DNA of 28,003 nucleotides from Pseudopedobacter sp040392825 (lineage in GTDB: Bacteria; Bacteroidota; Bacteroidia; Sphingobacteriales; Sphingobacteriaceae): NCBI RefSeq assembly GCF_040392825.1, contig NZ_JBEBVH010000017.1, positions 1 to 28,003 on the forward strand, written 5' to 3'. Made by a program: the position numbers and the translations under genes. This document shows, piece by piece, positions 1-8,679 of the stretch. Within the stretch, counting starts at the first letter, position 1, and every line of letters starts with the position of its first letter. The notes under the pieces were generated by a model that saw only the letters and a program-made list of their open reading frames with translations, had not been told where the DNA came from and ran no database searches.

Positions 1-998
1 AGGGCGGCAGACCAAAGATTGTTTAACAGGTCAAAAACTGATATTGGTGTTTTTGCCATTGTTTCTTGTAAAGAAAAATCAGCATAGCTGGCATATCCCA
101 GCAATTTAGAGCGCTCCGCTCTTAGTGCAACCATTTTGGCAACATTTTCATTGTTGTCAAATTCGTTGTTATTGTCTCCCTTATGAGTGTATGCTTTATA
201 GATTTGCGCCCTCAATTTACGATTATCTGCGTATTCTAAAAATGGCATTACGCTGGGATTGTGTAATGTAAACTTCCATTTACCTTTTAGATTAGATTCT
301 TTTGCTGTTTTGGCCGCATTGGAAATCAAGCCCTCTGGAAGTCCGGCAAGATCTTGTTTATTGTCTATAACCAATTCATAAGCATTAACTTCTTTCAAAA
401 GGTTCTGTCCAAATTTAACCGTCAGAGAAGAAAGCTCCTGGTTTATTTTTCTTAGCTGTTCTTTCGATTTCTCGTCTAAGCTGGCACCACTTCTTACAAA
501 TGCTTTGTAGGTCTTATCTAAAAGTCTTGCCTCCTCGGAAGTTAATTTTTCTTTAGAAATATTGTCGTGAACTTGGTTTACTCTTTTAAATAGTTCTTGG
601 TTTAGAAAAATATCATCGTTGTGTTGAGAAAGCTTGGGGGCAATTTCACTGGATATTTTTTCCAGTTCGGTGTTGGTGTTTGCACTTGTTAAATTGAAGA
701 AGACGGTTACTACTTTTTCTAAAAGTTTACCACTTTCTTCTAAAGCTACAATGGTGTTCTGAAAAGTGGGTACAGAGCGTACTTTATAAATAGCAGCAAC
801 TTTTGCCTTTTGCTGTTTCATGGCTTCTTCAAAAGCAGGCATATAATGCTCTGCTTTAATAGCTTCGAAAGGAGGAGCCTCAAAAGGGGTGTTATATTCT
901 GTAAAAAAAGGATTACTTTGTGCTGTGGCAGAGGCATTGTTTAATGTCGACATACTGCAAAAGAGTAAAAGTCCGGGGAAAATATGTTTATTTCTCAT
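1..998 (-). CDS. M3 family oligopeptidase / peptidyl-dipeptidase (Dcp-like), partial
   Basis: This is the N-terminal half (about 332 codons) of a zinc oligopeptidase of the M3 (thimet/Dcp) family; the rest, including the HExxH catalytic motif, lies beyond the left edge. Reading the minus strand from ATG at 998 gives a short hydrophobic leader ending near ASATAQ, which suggests export. It is followed by NPFFTEYNTPFEAPPFEAIK, a stretch typical of Dcp-type enzymes, and then by the long helical region that covers the active-site channel in this family. A residue run near the edge (LLGYASYADFSLQETMAKTP) also matches the family pattern. Dcp-like enzymes remove dipeptides from the C-terminus of short peptides. 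The gene follows the glutaminyl cyclotransferase gene by 84 bp and has its own good promoter candidate (1018-1048). The family call is firm. Dcp versus oligopeptidase A cannot be settled from this half. Confidence 0.85.
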   Translation of the reverse strand, partial: MRNKHIFPGLLLFCSMSTLNNASATAQSNPFFTEYNTPFEAPPFEAIKAEHYMPAFEEAMKQQKAKVAAIYKVRSVPTFQNTIVALEESGKLLEKVVTVFFNLTSANTNTELEKISSEIAPKLSQHNDDIFLNQELFKRVNQVHDNISKEKLTSEEARLLDKTYKAFVRSGASLDEKSKEQLRKINQELSSLTVKFGQNLLKEVNAYELVIDNKQDLAGLPEGLISNAAKTAKESNLKGKWKFTLHNPSVMPFLEYADNRKLRAQIYKAYTHKGDNNNEFDNNENVAKMVALRAERSKLLGYASYADFSLQETMAKTPISVFDLLNNLWSAA

Positions 999-1017
999 AT
1001 TCTTTTTGTAATAGTTA

Positions 1018-1048
1018 CAAACATATTTATAAAAAGAAAGAGATTAAA
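1018..1048 (-). promoter_or_regulatory. Bacteroidota-type promoter for the M3 peptidase gene
   Basis: On the minus strand TTTA (1048-1045), 19 bases, then TATGTTTG (1025-1018) match the Bacteroidota sigma-A consensus TTTG - N19 to 21 - TAnnTTTG, with one mismatch in the -33 element. The predicted transcription start would lie about 10-15 bases upstream of the ATG at 998, giving the short leader usual in this phylum. This is a motif match only. Confidence 0.55.
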
Positions 1049-1082
1049 TGGTAGTTTGTAAAAATGCTGTAGCACAGGAAGG

Positions 1083-2150
1083 CTAATGCTCCTTAAGAGT
1101 AATCTGATATAAATGTGGCCACTTTTTACCCGTTACGAATAACCTTTTTCCTTTCGCATCCCAGGCAATACCATTAAGTACATCCTGAGATTCGTCTTCT
1201 ACAGCATCATTTCTAATTCCCATTAGATTAATGTAAGACTCTACCTCTCCGGTTTTAGGATCTATAATGGCAATTAAGTCAGAGGTATAAATGTTCGCAT
1301 AGATTTTTCCATCTATCCATTCCATTTCATTCAGGTAATTTACCGGCCCTTTGTCGTCGTATACTTCAATAAAACCTTCCGGCTGATAAGTTTCCTTATT
1401 CAGCTTGAAAATTCTGTTTGTACCATCAGTATTATAAATGATGTTCCCATTAAAAGCAAGTCCCCAACCTTCATCTGCATGATTATAAGGAATAGTTCTT
1501 AATAGTTCAAAAGTGTTTTTGTCATATTCAAACATCACTTTTTCTTTATAGGTAAGCATCAGTATTTTGTCTCCAATAACGGTAATCCCTTCGGCAAAAT
1601 AGCGTTTATCTAAATCAATTTGTTTAAGTACTTTTCCATCTACACTCACTTTCCTTAAACTGGAAGCACCGTATTCGCCATCACTTTCATAAAAAATGCC
1701 ATCGTGATATTCTAATCCCTGAGTATAAGAACTGATATCATGTTTATAAGTTTGTATAACATTAAACCCAAATTGCTGAGGAACTCTGGAAGTTAAAACT
1801 GTAATGTTCGATTGTATTTCTTCTTCTTTACCCTTAAAAAACACTTTCGCGGTAATTACACGGCTTCCCAAAGCAAGGTCAGAAGTATTAAGAGAAATGT
1901 TTGATGTGTCTTTTTTAGTTGTAATGAGTCTACCATCCGCATAATACTGGATAGAATCAGGCAGATCTGCCGTTTTGACGAAAATCTTAAATTCTTCACC
2001 TAACTTATAAGTAGTGCCACTTTCCGGATATAAACTCATGCTGTCACCGGCTTTGTTATTTTTATCTTTGCATGAAAAAGCAGTCACAACTATAAGCGGT
2101 GCTACGAATAACGAGTTCAATGTTTGTTTTTTAATAATTCCAAAAAGCAT
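1083..2150 (-). CDS. Glutaminyl-peptide cyclotransferase (papaya-type), lipoprotein
   Basis: This is a 355-aa protein of the glutamine cyclotransferase family (PF05096), which turns N-terminal glutamine of peptides into pyroglutamate. The N-terminus has KK, a hydrophobic segment, and a lipobox (TAFS-C, Cys27), so it should be a lipoprotein. Residues about 35-120 look like an Ig-like beta domain. Residues about 127-350 form the beta-propeller catalytic domain, with family stretches such as SYTQGLEYHDG, FAEGIT, GWGLAF, NEMEW and LNGIAWD. In Bacteroidota, signal peptidase often leaves Gln at +1 of exported proteins, so a periplasmic cyclase fits (inference). The start overlaps the upstream YraN-type gene by 20 bp, and dnaG lies before that, so it is probably the last gene of a dnaG-led operon. 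Confidence 0.9.
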   Translation of the reverse strand: MLFGIIKKQTLNSLFVAPLIVVTAFSCKDKNNKAGDSMSLYPESGTTYKLGEEFKIFVKTADLPDSIQYYADGRLITTKKDTSNISLNTSDLALGSRVITAKVFFKGKEEEIQSNITVLTSRVPQQFGFNVIQTYKHDISSYTQGLEYHDGIFYESDGEYGASSLRKVSVDGKVLKQIDLDKRYFAEGITVIGDKILMLTYKEKVMFEYDKNTFELLRTIPYNHADEGWGLAFNGNIIYNTDGTNRIFKLNKETYQPEGFIEVYDDKGPVNYLNEMEWIDGKIYANIYTSDLIAIIDPKTGEVESYINLMGIRNDAVEDESQDVLNGIAWDAKGKRLFVTGKKWPHLYQITLKEH

Positions 2151-2496
2151 CTTCTATGTGTTTTATCTCGTGTTTTTCTAAATTTTTATCTAGCAAAATA
2201 GCAATAATATCGAAACGAATTTCTCCCCGATGTTGCATAATATAAATATACTCTTCAGCTGCTTCGGTCAGCAATTTCTGTTTTCTTGTATCTACAAATT
2301 CTTCGGGTTCGCCAAAATAAGAACCTGATCGGGTTTTTACTTCTATAAAGATAATCGTTTTGTCTTTGTAGGCAATAAGATCAATTTCTGCTTTATTGTA
2401 CTGCCAGTTTTCATCCAGAATTTCATAACCTTTTTGTTCTAAAAGAAATTTAGCTATTTGCTCACCTTTTCTTCCAAAATCGTTATGAAAAGCCAT
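2131..2496 (-). CDS. YraN family protein (UPF0102), nuclease-fold
   Basis: This is a 121-aa protein of the YraN/UPF0102 family, which has a PD-(D/E)XK nuclease-like fold. The fold signature is visible: an early GRKGEQIAKFLLEQKGY helix (Glu12), then AEIDLIA (Asp39) and IFIEVKTR (Glu52, Lys54), which together form the D-E-x-K metal site. The cellular role of this family is not well defined; a Holliday-junction-resolvase-like or DNA-repair role is usually suggested from the fold. The length is normal for the family. It starts 2 bp after the dnaG stop and overlaps the next gene, so co-transcription with dnaG is very likely. Confidence 0.9.
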   Translation of the reverse strand: MAFHNDFGRKGEQIAKFLLEQKGYEILDENWQYNKAEIDLIAYKDKTIIFIEVKTRSGSYFGEPEEFVDTRKQKLLTEAAEEYIYIMQHRGEIRFDIIAILLDKNLEKHEIKHIEDAFWNY

Positions 2497-2498
2497 AT

Positions 2499-4442
2499 TT
2501 ATCTTGAAACTACTGTACCTAAATAGTTAGAAATATATTTCTCTACACTTTTTAAATCCATGTAGTCTTTCATCAGAATCATTAGATTAGCTTCATCTTT
2601 TTCATGTTGCATTTGCCTTTGCTTTTCTGCCATTAAAGCTAAAACTTTTTTCTTTTTGAGATGGAATATAGCTCCCATTACAGTAGATTTTAAATGATCG
2701 GATTCTTCCTTAACAGTGATACCATGCATATTATACCAATTCTCACTCAAATTATACGGACTTGTGAGTAGTGATATGGCCATAGCAGATATTTCCCGGT
2801 CCTGATGTTGAAGAAAGTCCTTTTCTAATGGTAAAGTACCCTTTTCGACTTCCTGAATATAGTATTTTAAGATCTTGTCTAACGAGGTATTAGTGAAGGT
2901 TACATCATTCAGGTTCATGACGATATACGGACCAATATAAGTATCGGTAATTTCATCCCAATTCACCAGATTATGTCCATAGCTTAACAGTATACGAATC
3001 ATTTCCTTTTCCTGTGGAAGATCTTCCTGTACAGTTTGTTTATTATCATCAAAGAGGTCTGGCGGCGGTCCATCCTCATAAAATTCCGGAGGAGGAAAAT
3101 GTGATCCTGTGTGGCTTTGGCCAGCTTCCTTTTTAGACTTTGCCAGGCGGATTTTGTTCAATTCCGAAATCAAAATCTGCTCTTCCATTTGCAGCAAACC
3201 GCTACATTCTCTCACATAAACCGAAGCTTTTATCGCATCAGGAATCTTAGCAATACTTTCAATTACATCTCTGATGACGCCTGCTTTTTTAATGGGGTCA
3301 TTGGATGCATCTTGTAATAAGATTTCTGTTTTGTAAAAAATAAAATCTTTAGTGTTAAGCTCTACGTGTGTCTTAAATGCCGAAGCACCAAAAGCTTTAA
3401 TATAGGAATCCGGATCATGGCCATCAGGGAAGAGAACAACTTTAACATTCATTCCTTCTTCAAGAATCATGTCCAATCCTCTTAAAGAAGCCTTAATTCC
3501 AGCTGCGTCGCCGTCATACAGAATGGTAACATTATTTGTAAAACGACCAATCAGTTTAATCTGCTCTGTGGTTAACGATGTTCCGGAAGAGGCTACAACG
3601 TTTTCTACACCAGCCTGATGAACGGCTAATACATCGGCATAGCCTTCGACCAGAAGGCAATTATCACGTTCCCGAATAGCCTTTTTTGCATGGTAAAGGC
3701 CGTAGAGAACCTTGGATTTATAGTAAATTTCACTTTCTGGAGAATTTACATATTTAGGGATTTTCTTGTCAGTTTTTAAAGTACGTCCACCAAAGCCAAT
3801 AATTCTTCCGGTGAAATTATGGATAGGAAAGATTACGCGGGTTCTGAAGCGATCGTAAATGCTTCCTTTGTCGTTTTTAATGACCAGCCCGGTTTCTTCT
3901 AAAAATTCCTGTTTATAACCTTCTGCTATAGCGGCGTCATTAAGCGCTGTCCATTCTTCAGGAGAGTAGCCAATTTCAAATTTTTTCAGGATTTCTTCTT
4001 TGAAACCTCTTTCTTTAAAATAACTTAAACCTATAGATCGGCCTTCGTCTGTATTCCAAAGTTTATCCGTAAAGAATTTTGCCGCAAAAGCAGAAGTAAT
4101 GTAAAGACTCTCTCTTTTGTCGGCCTCGGCTTTATAATCTTCGGAAACTTCTGTTTCTTCAACCTCTATGCTATATTTTCTGGCTAAATATTTTAAAGCT
4201 TCCGGATAGGAATATTTTTCATGACTTATGATGAATTGCAGCGAATCGCCACCTTCGCCACAACCGAAACATTTGTAGATTCCTTTTGCTGGAGAGACAT
4301 GAAAAGATGGTGTTTTTTCACCATGAAAAGGACAAAGACCTATCATACTTGTGCCACGCTTTCTAAGATGCACAAAATCCCCTACGACTTCTTCAATTCT
4401 TGCCGTCTCTAAAATACGTTCTACAGTTTCCTTTTTGATCAT
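2499..4442 (-). CDS. dnaG: DNA primase DnaG
   Basis: This is a full-length (647 aa) bacterial primase that makes RNA primers at the replication fork. The CHC2 zinc-binding domain is at the N-terminus with Cys37, His40, Cys58 and Cys61 (CPFHGEKTPSF ... KCFGCGEGGD). The primase N-terminal catalytic subdomain spans about 125-255 and includes YDRFRTRVIFPI and GFGGR. The TOPRIM domain follows (about 261-345), with the catalytic acid Glu266 in LLVEGYADV and the Asp310/Asp312 pair in LYDGDAAG. The C-terminal 200 residues are the less conserved helicase-binding region, preceded by a Pro/acidic linker (about 445-475). All catalytic residues are present. It is the first gene of a minus-strand operon with the YraN-type and cyclotransferase genes. 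Confidence 0.97.
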   Translation of the reverse strand: MIKKETVERILETARIEEVVGDFVHLRKRGTSMIGLCPFHGEKTPSFHVSPAKGIYKCFGCGEGGDSLQFIISHEKYSYPEALKYLARKYSIEVEETEVSEDYKAEADKRESLYITSAFAAKFFTDKLWNTDEGRSIGLSYFKERGFKEEILKKFEIGYSPEEWTALNDAAIAEGYKQEFLEETGLVIKNDKGSIYDRFRTRVIFPIHNFTGRIIGFGGRTLKTDKKIPKYVNSPESEIYYKSKVLYGLYHAKKAIRERDNCLLVEGYADVLAVHQAGVENVVASSGTSLTTEQIKLIGRFTNNVTILYDGDAAGIKASLRGLDMILEEGMNVKVVLFPDGHDPDSYIKAFGASAFKTHVELNTKDFIFYKTEILLQDASNDPIKKAGVIRDVIESIAKIPDAIKASVYVRECSGLLQMEEQILISELNKIRLAKSKKEAGQSHTGSHFPPPEFYEDGPPPDLFDDNKQTVQEDLPQEKEMIRILLSYGHNLVNWDEITDTYIGPYIVMNLNDVTFTNTSLDKILKYYIQEVEKGTLPLEKDFLQHQDREISAMAISLLTSPYNLSENWYNMHGITVKEESDHLKSTVMGAIFHLKKKKVLALMAEKQRQMQHEKDEANLMILMKDYMDLKSVEKYISNYLGTVVSR

Positions 4443-4712
4443 GCTTAAGAAGACAAATTTAGCAGAATTTAAGAGGCTAATTCAATAAAAAATTAAAAGT
4501 TCTATATAACCTGTTATTTTGACAATTAATTTGAATTTAAGAGCATTTTACTGTTAAGAGGTGTTTGTTTTGCTTCTTAAGATATTTGTGATTGTTAATT
4601 AATGTATTGATTTTCAGTTTGATGTATTGTGTGTTAGCTTTAATTACAAAAAGATGACAGAAACACTCGCCGGTTTATTCAAATTTGCGCCAAAATCGAA
4701 AAATAAACTATT

Positions 4713-5348
4713 ATGAAAAGATTATTTATTGCATTATTTGCTATTTCAGGTTTAGCTTTTACAGCTAACGCTCAAGAATTTGGTTTCGCAAAAGGAAACG
4801 TTATAGTTGAAGGGAACATTGGTTTCAACTCAGAAAATGACAAAAATGCAGAAGAGAAAAGTAGCTCATTCAGCATCAATCCAAAAGTGGGCTATTTTGT
4901 AACAGACAAAATTGCTGTTGGACTTAGTTTAGGATTTAATACTACAAAAGACGAGGATTATGCAGCAGGTTCTGAATCTGTTGACAAAACTAATTCGTTT
5001 GGCATCGGTGTTTTTGGACGTTATTATTTCTTAGAATTAGGTAAACGTTTCAAAACTTATGCTGAAGTTGGTTTAGGTTACGGTACGTCTAGAGATGAAA
5101 CAGAAGTAGGGGGTACTACAACCAAAGGACCTAAAGTTAATACCTTAGGTATAAACGCGGGGATTGGTGCAAACTATTTCTTAACAGAAAGAATCGCACT
5201 TAATGTTGGGTTAGCAAATATTATCAACTTTGAAAGCGAAAAAGTTGACGTTTCGGGAGCAAAAGCTACTACTAACTTTGGTTTAGCTGCTGGTACTGTG
5301 AATAACATTTTTGATGTTGCTACATTCGGCTTAACTTTCAAATTCTAA
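4713..5348 (+). CDS. Outer membrane beta-barrel protein (OmpA/OmpW-like porin family)
   Basis: This 211-aa protein has a clean signal peptide (MKRLFIALFAISGLAFTANA, cleavage before Gln21). It then shows alternating polar/hydrophobic strands rich in Gly and aromatic residues: NPKVGYFV, IAVGLSLGF, FGIGVFGRYYF, YAEVGLGYG, INAGIGANYFL and ATFGLTFKF. The terminal Phe is the usual outer-membrane beta-barrel assembly signal. This fits the small 8-strand barrel families (PF13505/PF13568). The specific role is unknown: it could be a small porin or a structural barrel. It appears to be a single-gene unit: 270 bp of upstream intergenic DNA separates it from divergent dnaG, and a strong terminator follows. 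Codon choice and the Ala/Gly-rich leader suggest good expression (inference). Confidence 0.85.
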   Translation: MKRLFIALFAISGLAFTANAQEFGFAKGNVIVEGNIGFNSENDKNAEEKSSSFSINPKVGYFVTDKIAVGLSLGFNTTKDEDYAAGSESVDKTNSFGIGVFGRYYFLELGKRFKTYAEVGLGYGTSRDETEVGGTTTKGPKVNTLGINAGIGANYFLTERIALNVGLANIINFESEKVDVSGAKATTNFGLAAGTVNNIFDVATFGLTFKF

Positions 5349-5368
5349 TTAAAGAATAGAAATTTTTT

Positions 5369-5410
5369 AAAGGAAAGGCTGGTCTCCTAACAGAGGTCAG
5401 CCTTTCCTTT
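5369..5410 (+). terminator. Strong rho-independent terminator after the beta-barrel gene
   Basis: The arms 5369-5381 and 5398-5410 are perfect 13-base complements. The stem continues inward for five more pairs (two of them G-T) to a 6-base loop. It lies 20 bp past the stop of the outer-membrane protein gene. The right arm ends in CCTTT rather than a long T-run, as is often seen in this phylum. Confidence 0.8.
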
Positions 5411-5561
5411 ATCAAAAATTACACAGTTTAAAAGCCGTTACAATTTGAACTTTTAATAGCATAAGCAGTAACTTCCCTGTTGCACCTTCCTTTTTAATAC
5501 TATTTTCTTCGAGCTTTTTCCTTAAATATTTATTTTAGAAGCTTACAATAATGAATAGGAT

Positions 5562-6854
5562 ATGAGAAGCAACTTTAAGATAGAAGATTTAGCAGTTACT
5601 ATACACGATTTTTTAGAGCGAGTAATCACAAAATTTGGTTTTGGCAGTTACGGGATGGTTTATCTTAAACTAATCATCATGTTGCTGGTACTATTGTTTA
5701 TTGTATTACTTACTCATTTCATTGCAAAAGGAATTATCTCCCGACTTTTTAAACATTTTATATCTAAAACATCAACTCATTTTGATGATTATCTGTTAGC
5801 GCATAGATTGCCCGATTTCCTTTCCAGACTAATTCCGTTAAGTATAGCTGTTAAATTAGTTCCAATAGTATTGAATGATTTTCCAGCATTTATTCCTGCG
5901 ATTAATACACTGCTGGATATTTATTCGATCTTTTTGGGGATACAGATCATCAGATCTATATTAAGATCATTAAGAGACTATTTGAAAACCAAAGAATCTT
6001 TTAAAGATAAACCCATTGATAGTTATATACAGGTTCTGGTGATTGGGTTATATTTTATAGCCGGAATTTTAATTTTTACAACGCTTACCGGTAAATCTAT
6101 AGTAGCTTTCTTTACCACACTTGGTGCTGCATCAGCCATTTTATTATTAATTTTTAAAGACACCATCATGGGGTTTGTAGCGAGTATACAGGTTACAGTT
6201 AATGATATGGTGCGGATAGGGGATTGGATAACTATGAATAAGTACGGAGCAGACGGCGATGTTATCGAGATTACACTAACTACGGTAAAAGTCCAGAATT
6301 TCGACAAAACCATTACGACCATACCCACCTATAACCTTATATCAGATTCTTTTATCAATTGGAGAGGGATGCGGCGTTCAGGAGGCAGAAGAATCAAAAG
6401 AGCAATTAAAATTAAAATTTCCAGTATTAAGTTTCTCTCGGAAGATGATGTTGAAAGGCTGAAGAAAATTAAGCTGATTGAAAAGTATCTTAATGAAAAA
6501 ACTACGGAAATAGCTGATTACAATGCTAGGATTCACGGTACTACAGAAATGTTGGTAAATGGTAGAAATTTAACCAATATTGGTGTATTTAGAATTTATA
6601 TAGATGAGTATCTTAAAAGTAACCAAAATTTAAACTCAGATTTTACTATGATGGCCAGACAACTTGCTCCGGAAAATGACGGTTTGCCTTTGGAGATATA
6701 TGCATTTACAAATGTTGTAATTTGGAAAAATTATGAAGCCATAATGGCCGATATTTTCGACCATCTTTTAGCTTCAGTAGCTTATTTCGGATTAGAAGTT
6801 TTTGAATCACCTTCTTCAGGCGATTTTAAAACACTGGTTTCTTTTTCAAAGTAA
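5562..6854 (+). CDS. Mechanosensitive ion channel protein (MscS family, YbdG-like)
   Basis: This is a 430-aa inner-membrane protein of the MscS superfamily, closest in layout to E. coli YbdG (a small-conductance osmotic channel of about 415 aa). About five membrane segments are visible: about 34-56, 88-108, 112-135, 154-175 and the pore-lining helix at about 178-202. The last contains the small-residue packing pattern GAASAILLLIFKDTIMGF. The soluble MscS beta domain follows (about 205-280), with the typical run MVRIGDWITM ... ADGDVIEITLTTVKVQNFD and the strongly YbdG-like TTIPTYNLISDSFINW. The C-terminal cytoplasmic part (about 285-425) matches the extended YbdG tail. It protects the cell against sudden osmotic downshift (family knowledge). 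It stands alone and converges on the dehydrogenase gene with 2 bp between stops. Confidence 0.92.
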   Translation: MRSNFKIEDLAVTIHDFLERVITKFGFGSYGMVYLKLIIMLLVLLFIVLLTHFIAKGIISRLFKHFISKTSTHFDDYLLAHRLPDFLSRLIPLSIAVKLVPIVLNDFPAFIPAINTLLDIYSIFLGIQIIRSILRSLRDYLKTKESFKDKPIDSYIQVLVIGLYFIAGILIFTTLTGKSIVAFFTTLGAASAILLLIFKDTIMGFVASIQVTVNDMVRIGDWITMNKYGADGDVIEITLTTVKVQNFDKTITTIPTYNLISDSFINWRGMRRSGGRRIKRAIKIKISSIKFLSEDDVERLKKIKLIEKYLNEKTTEIADYNARIHGTTEMLVNGRNLTNIGVFRIYIDEYLKSNQNLNSDFTMMARQLAPENDGLPLEIYAFTNVVIWKNYEAIMADIFDHLLASVAYFGLEVFESPSSGDFKTLVSFSK

Positions 6855-6856
6855 TG

Positions 6857-7576
6857 TTATTTGTAAGAATAACCACCGTCTATCTGTAAAATGGAGCCAT
6901 TTAGGTATTCATTTTCGATAATATGCAGTGCCAGTCTGGCAACCTCTTCGGGCTCTCCAAATCGGTTTAAAGCGATATTAGGTTTAATAGCTTCCCTAAC
7001 TTCATGTTTTTTGGCCTTTTGCCAGTCTGTATCTATATATCCCGGATTAATGCAGTTGATACGGACTTCCATTGGCTGAAGAACCTTAACCATATTTTTT
7101 GTTAGTGCATTAACACCGGCTTTAGAAACCCCGTAAGGAATAGAAGTTGCATGAGGGTAAACGGCAAGCATAGAGCCAATTAGAACGATGTTTCCTTTTG
7201 TTACTAAAATATCTTTAGCATGGTTTAAGAAAAGCGTGGGAAATAACAAATTACAATTGAAAACGTGAAGTATATTTTGATCCGGAGCTTCAAAAAAAGG
7301 AGATCTGTCCGTAATGCCTGCATTCAGTACAATTACTTCATACCTAGGAGATATATCTTTTAATTTGTCAATAAGAACTGGAATATCTTCCAGGTTACTA
7401 TTGTCATATTGGATACAAAAATAATCCTCTCCCTCTTTATAGTTAACGTCTATTTCTTCTTTAAATTTGGTACTGTTGACATAATTGAAAACAACCTTAT
7501 ATCCTTGTTGCAGTAAAGCGTAGCCAATAGAAAAACCAATTCCTCTGGAAGACCCTGTAACGAATGCATATTTCAT
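6857..7576 (-). CDS. SDR family NAD(P)-dependent oxidoreductase (FabG-like)
   Basis: This is a classical short-chain dehydrogenase. With the start at 7576 it has 239 aa. It begins MKYAFVTGSSRGIG, the TGxxxGIG cofactor loop, followed by NAG (about 85-87), the catalytic Ser135 (GSM), Tyr148 and Lys152 (YGVSK), and the C-terminal GGYSYK. The pattern is FabG-like, but with no fatty-acid or other pathway gene beside it the substrate is unknown. The open frame extends to 7597, but that extension would overlap a perfect -7 promoter element at 7595-7602, and homologues normally start directly at the VTGxxxGIG strand, so the later ATG is preferred. It is divergent from the aldo/keto reductase gene (140 bp apart), so two oxidoreductases share one control region. 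Confidence 0.9.
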   Translation of the reverse strand: MKYAFVTGSSRGIGFSIGYALLQQGYKVVFNYVNSTKFKEEIDVNYKEGEDYFCIQYDNSNLEDIPVLIDKLKDISPRYEVIVLNAGITDRSPFFEAPDQNILHVFNCNLLFPTLFLNHAKDILVTKGNIVLIGSMLAVYPHATSIPYGVSKAGVNALTKNMVKVLQPMEVRINCINPGYIDTDWQKAKKHEVREAIKPNIALNRFGEPEEVARLALHIIENEYLNGSILQIDGGYSYK

Positions 7577-7594
7577 ATATTCATTTTTAGCCCA

Positions 7595-7602
7595 CAAAGT
7601 TA
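7595..7602 (-). promoter_or_regulatory. -7 promoter element for the SDR gene
   Basis: The minus strand reads TAACTTTG, an exact match to the Bacteroidota -7 consensus TAnnTTTG, about 19 bases upstream of the ATG at 7576. No clear TTTG -33 element sits 19-21 bases further upstream. The site matters because it argues against the longer reading-frame start at 7597. Confidence 0.45.
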
Positions 7603-7654
7603 AGAAGATACGCTAACTAAAAGTGTTGATATTCTGAAAATCATTTGCTAAAAC

Positions 7655-7687
7655 TTGGTTTCTAATAAGAATTGAGGCATAATTTTT
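7655..7687 (+). promoter_or_regulatory. Possible promoter for the aldo/keto reductase gene
   Basis: TTG at 7655-7657, 22 bases, then TAATTTTT (7680-7687) resemble the TTTG / TAnnTTTG Bacteroidota promoter, with one mismatch in the -7 element and a slightly long spacer. It would give a leader of about 20-25 bases before the ATG at 7717. Confidence 0.3.
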
Positions 7688-7716
7688 TTATAATTGTATG
7701 GAATAAATATTTTGCA

Positions 7717-8601
7717 ATGGAAAAGATATATCTAAGTGATGCCGGACCTAAAGTGTCTCCTGCTATTTATGGTTTTTACAGATGGAATGAACTAAGTAAT
7801 GATACATCTTCAGAGATGGAGAGAATCGTAAATCTATGTTTAGATTTAGGAATCAATACATTTGACCATGCAGATATTTATGGAGATTATGGTATTGAAG
7901 CACTTTTTGGCGAACTGATTGCCAAAAAATCTTTCAAAAGAGAAGATATTGTTTTATTTACCAAGTGTGGTTTAAGAACACCGAGTACTAAATATCCAGA
8001 AGTTAGGGTAGAGCATTTGGATACTTCTGCGGAACATATTATAGCTTCTGTTGAAAGTTCTTTGAAAAAATTGAAGACGGACTATATTGATATTTTCTTA
8101 TTAAACCATCTGGATCCAATTGCTAATCTGGAAGAGACAGCCAGTGCGCTGTTAAAACTAAAAACATCCGGAAAAGTTAAAAATATTGGTATTACCAATT
8201 TTTCTGTTTTCGAACATCAATTGCTGGCGTCTTATCTTAATATTCCGATTGTTACGAATCATATCGAGCTGAATTTATTAAATACATCAGCTTTAGATAG
8301 CGGACAAATCGATTATATTAAACAAAGATATATGCGACCTTTAGCTTCTGCACCCTTAGCTGAAGGGAGAATAGCTAGCGGTACAGATGCTGTAGCCGTT
8401 AAGGTGAGAACTAAGCTGGAAGAGATAGCACCAAAGTATGGTGTAGATATCGAATCATTGGCGGTTGCCTGGTTAGTGAAGTTAGGCGCTCTGCCTTTAA
8501 TTGGAACAAAAAACGATCAGAGGATAAAAAATATAGCAGCGTCGTTTGCTATTGATTTAGATAGACAAGATTGGTACGAATTGTATCAGGCCGGTAAGTA
8601 G
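7717..8601 (+). CDS. Aldo/keto reductase (YdhF-like)
   Basis: This is an NADPH-dependent (beta/alpha)8-barrel reductase of 294 aa from the chosen start. The AKR tetrad is complete: Asp50 and Tyr55 in FDHADIYG, Lys83 in FTKCG, and His131 in LNHLD. The N-terminal part and the DHADIYG spelling resemble E. coli YdhF, a group of uncharacterised AKRs. The C-terminal cofactor-binding segment includes AWLVKLGALPLIGTKN. The frame is open from an ATG at 7672, but the extra 15 residues do not look like family sequence and would include the probable promoter, so the ATG at 7717 (MEKIYLSD) is preferred. The natural substrate is unknown. It is divergent from the SDR gene and followed by a terminator at 8622-8658. 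Confidence 0.92.
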   Translation: MEKIYLSDAGPKVSPAIYGFYRWNELSNDTSSEMERIVNLCLDLGINTFDHADIYGDYGIEALFGELIAKKSFKREDIVLFTKCGLRTPSTKYPEVRVEHLDTSAEHIIASVESSLKKLKTDYIDIFLLNHLDPIANLEETASALLKLKTSGKVKNIGITNFSVFEHQLLASYLNIPIVTNHIELNLLNTSALDSGQIDYIKQRYMRPLASAPLAEGRIASGTDAVAVKVRTKLEEIAPKYGVDIESLAVAWLVKLGALPLIGTKNDQRIKNIAASFAIDLDRQDWYELYQAGK

Positions 8602-8621
8602 AGGTGCTTTAAATACTTGAA

Positions 8622-8658
8622 GATGCCTCTTTCCTTTTGGAAGAAGGAAAGAGGTATC
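8622..8658 (+). terminator. Hairpin terminator after the aldo/keto reductase gene
   Basis: The arms 8622-8636 and 8644-8658 pair over 15 bases (one G-T) around a 7-base loop, 20 bp after the stop codon. There is no long T-run after it, only scattered Ts, so the terminator call rests on stem strength and position. Confidence 0.65.
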
Positions 8659-8679
8659 TGCTTTGAGCTTTTAAACAGT

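Noticed and set aside
6023..6328. A 101-aa reading frame antisense to the channel gene
   Set aside because: It is a shadow of the MscS-type coding sequence, which has strong family motifs over the same interval.
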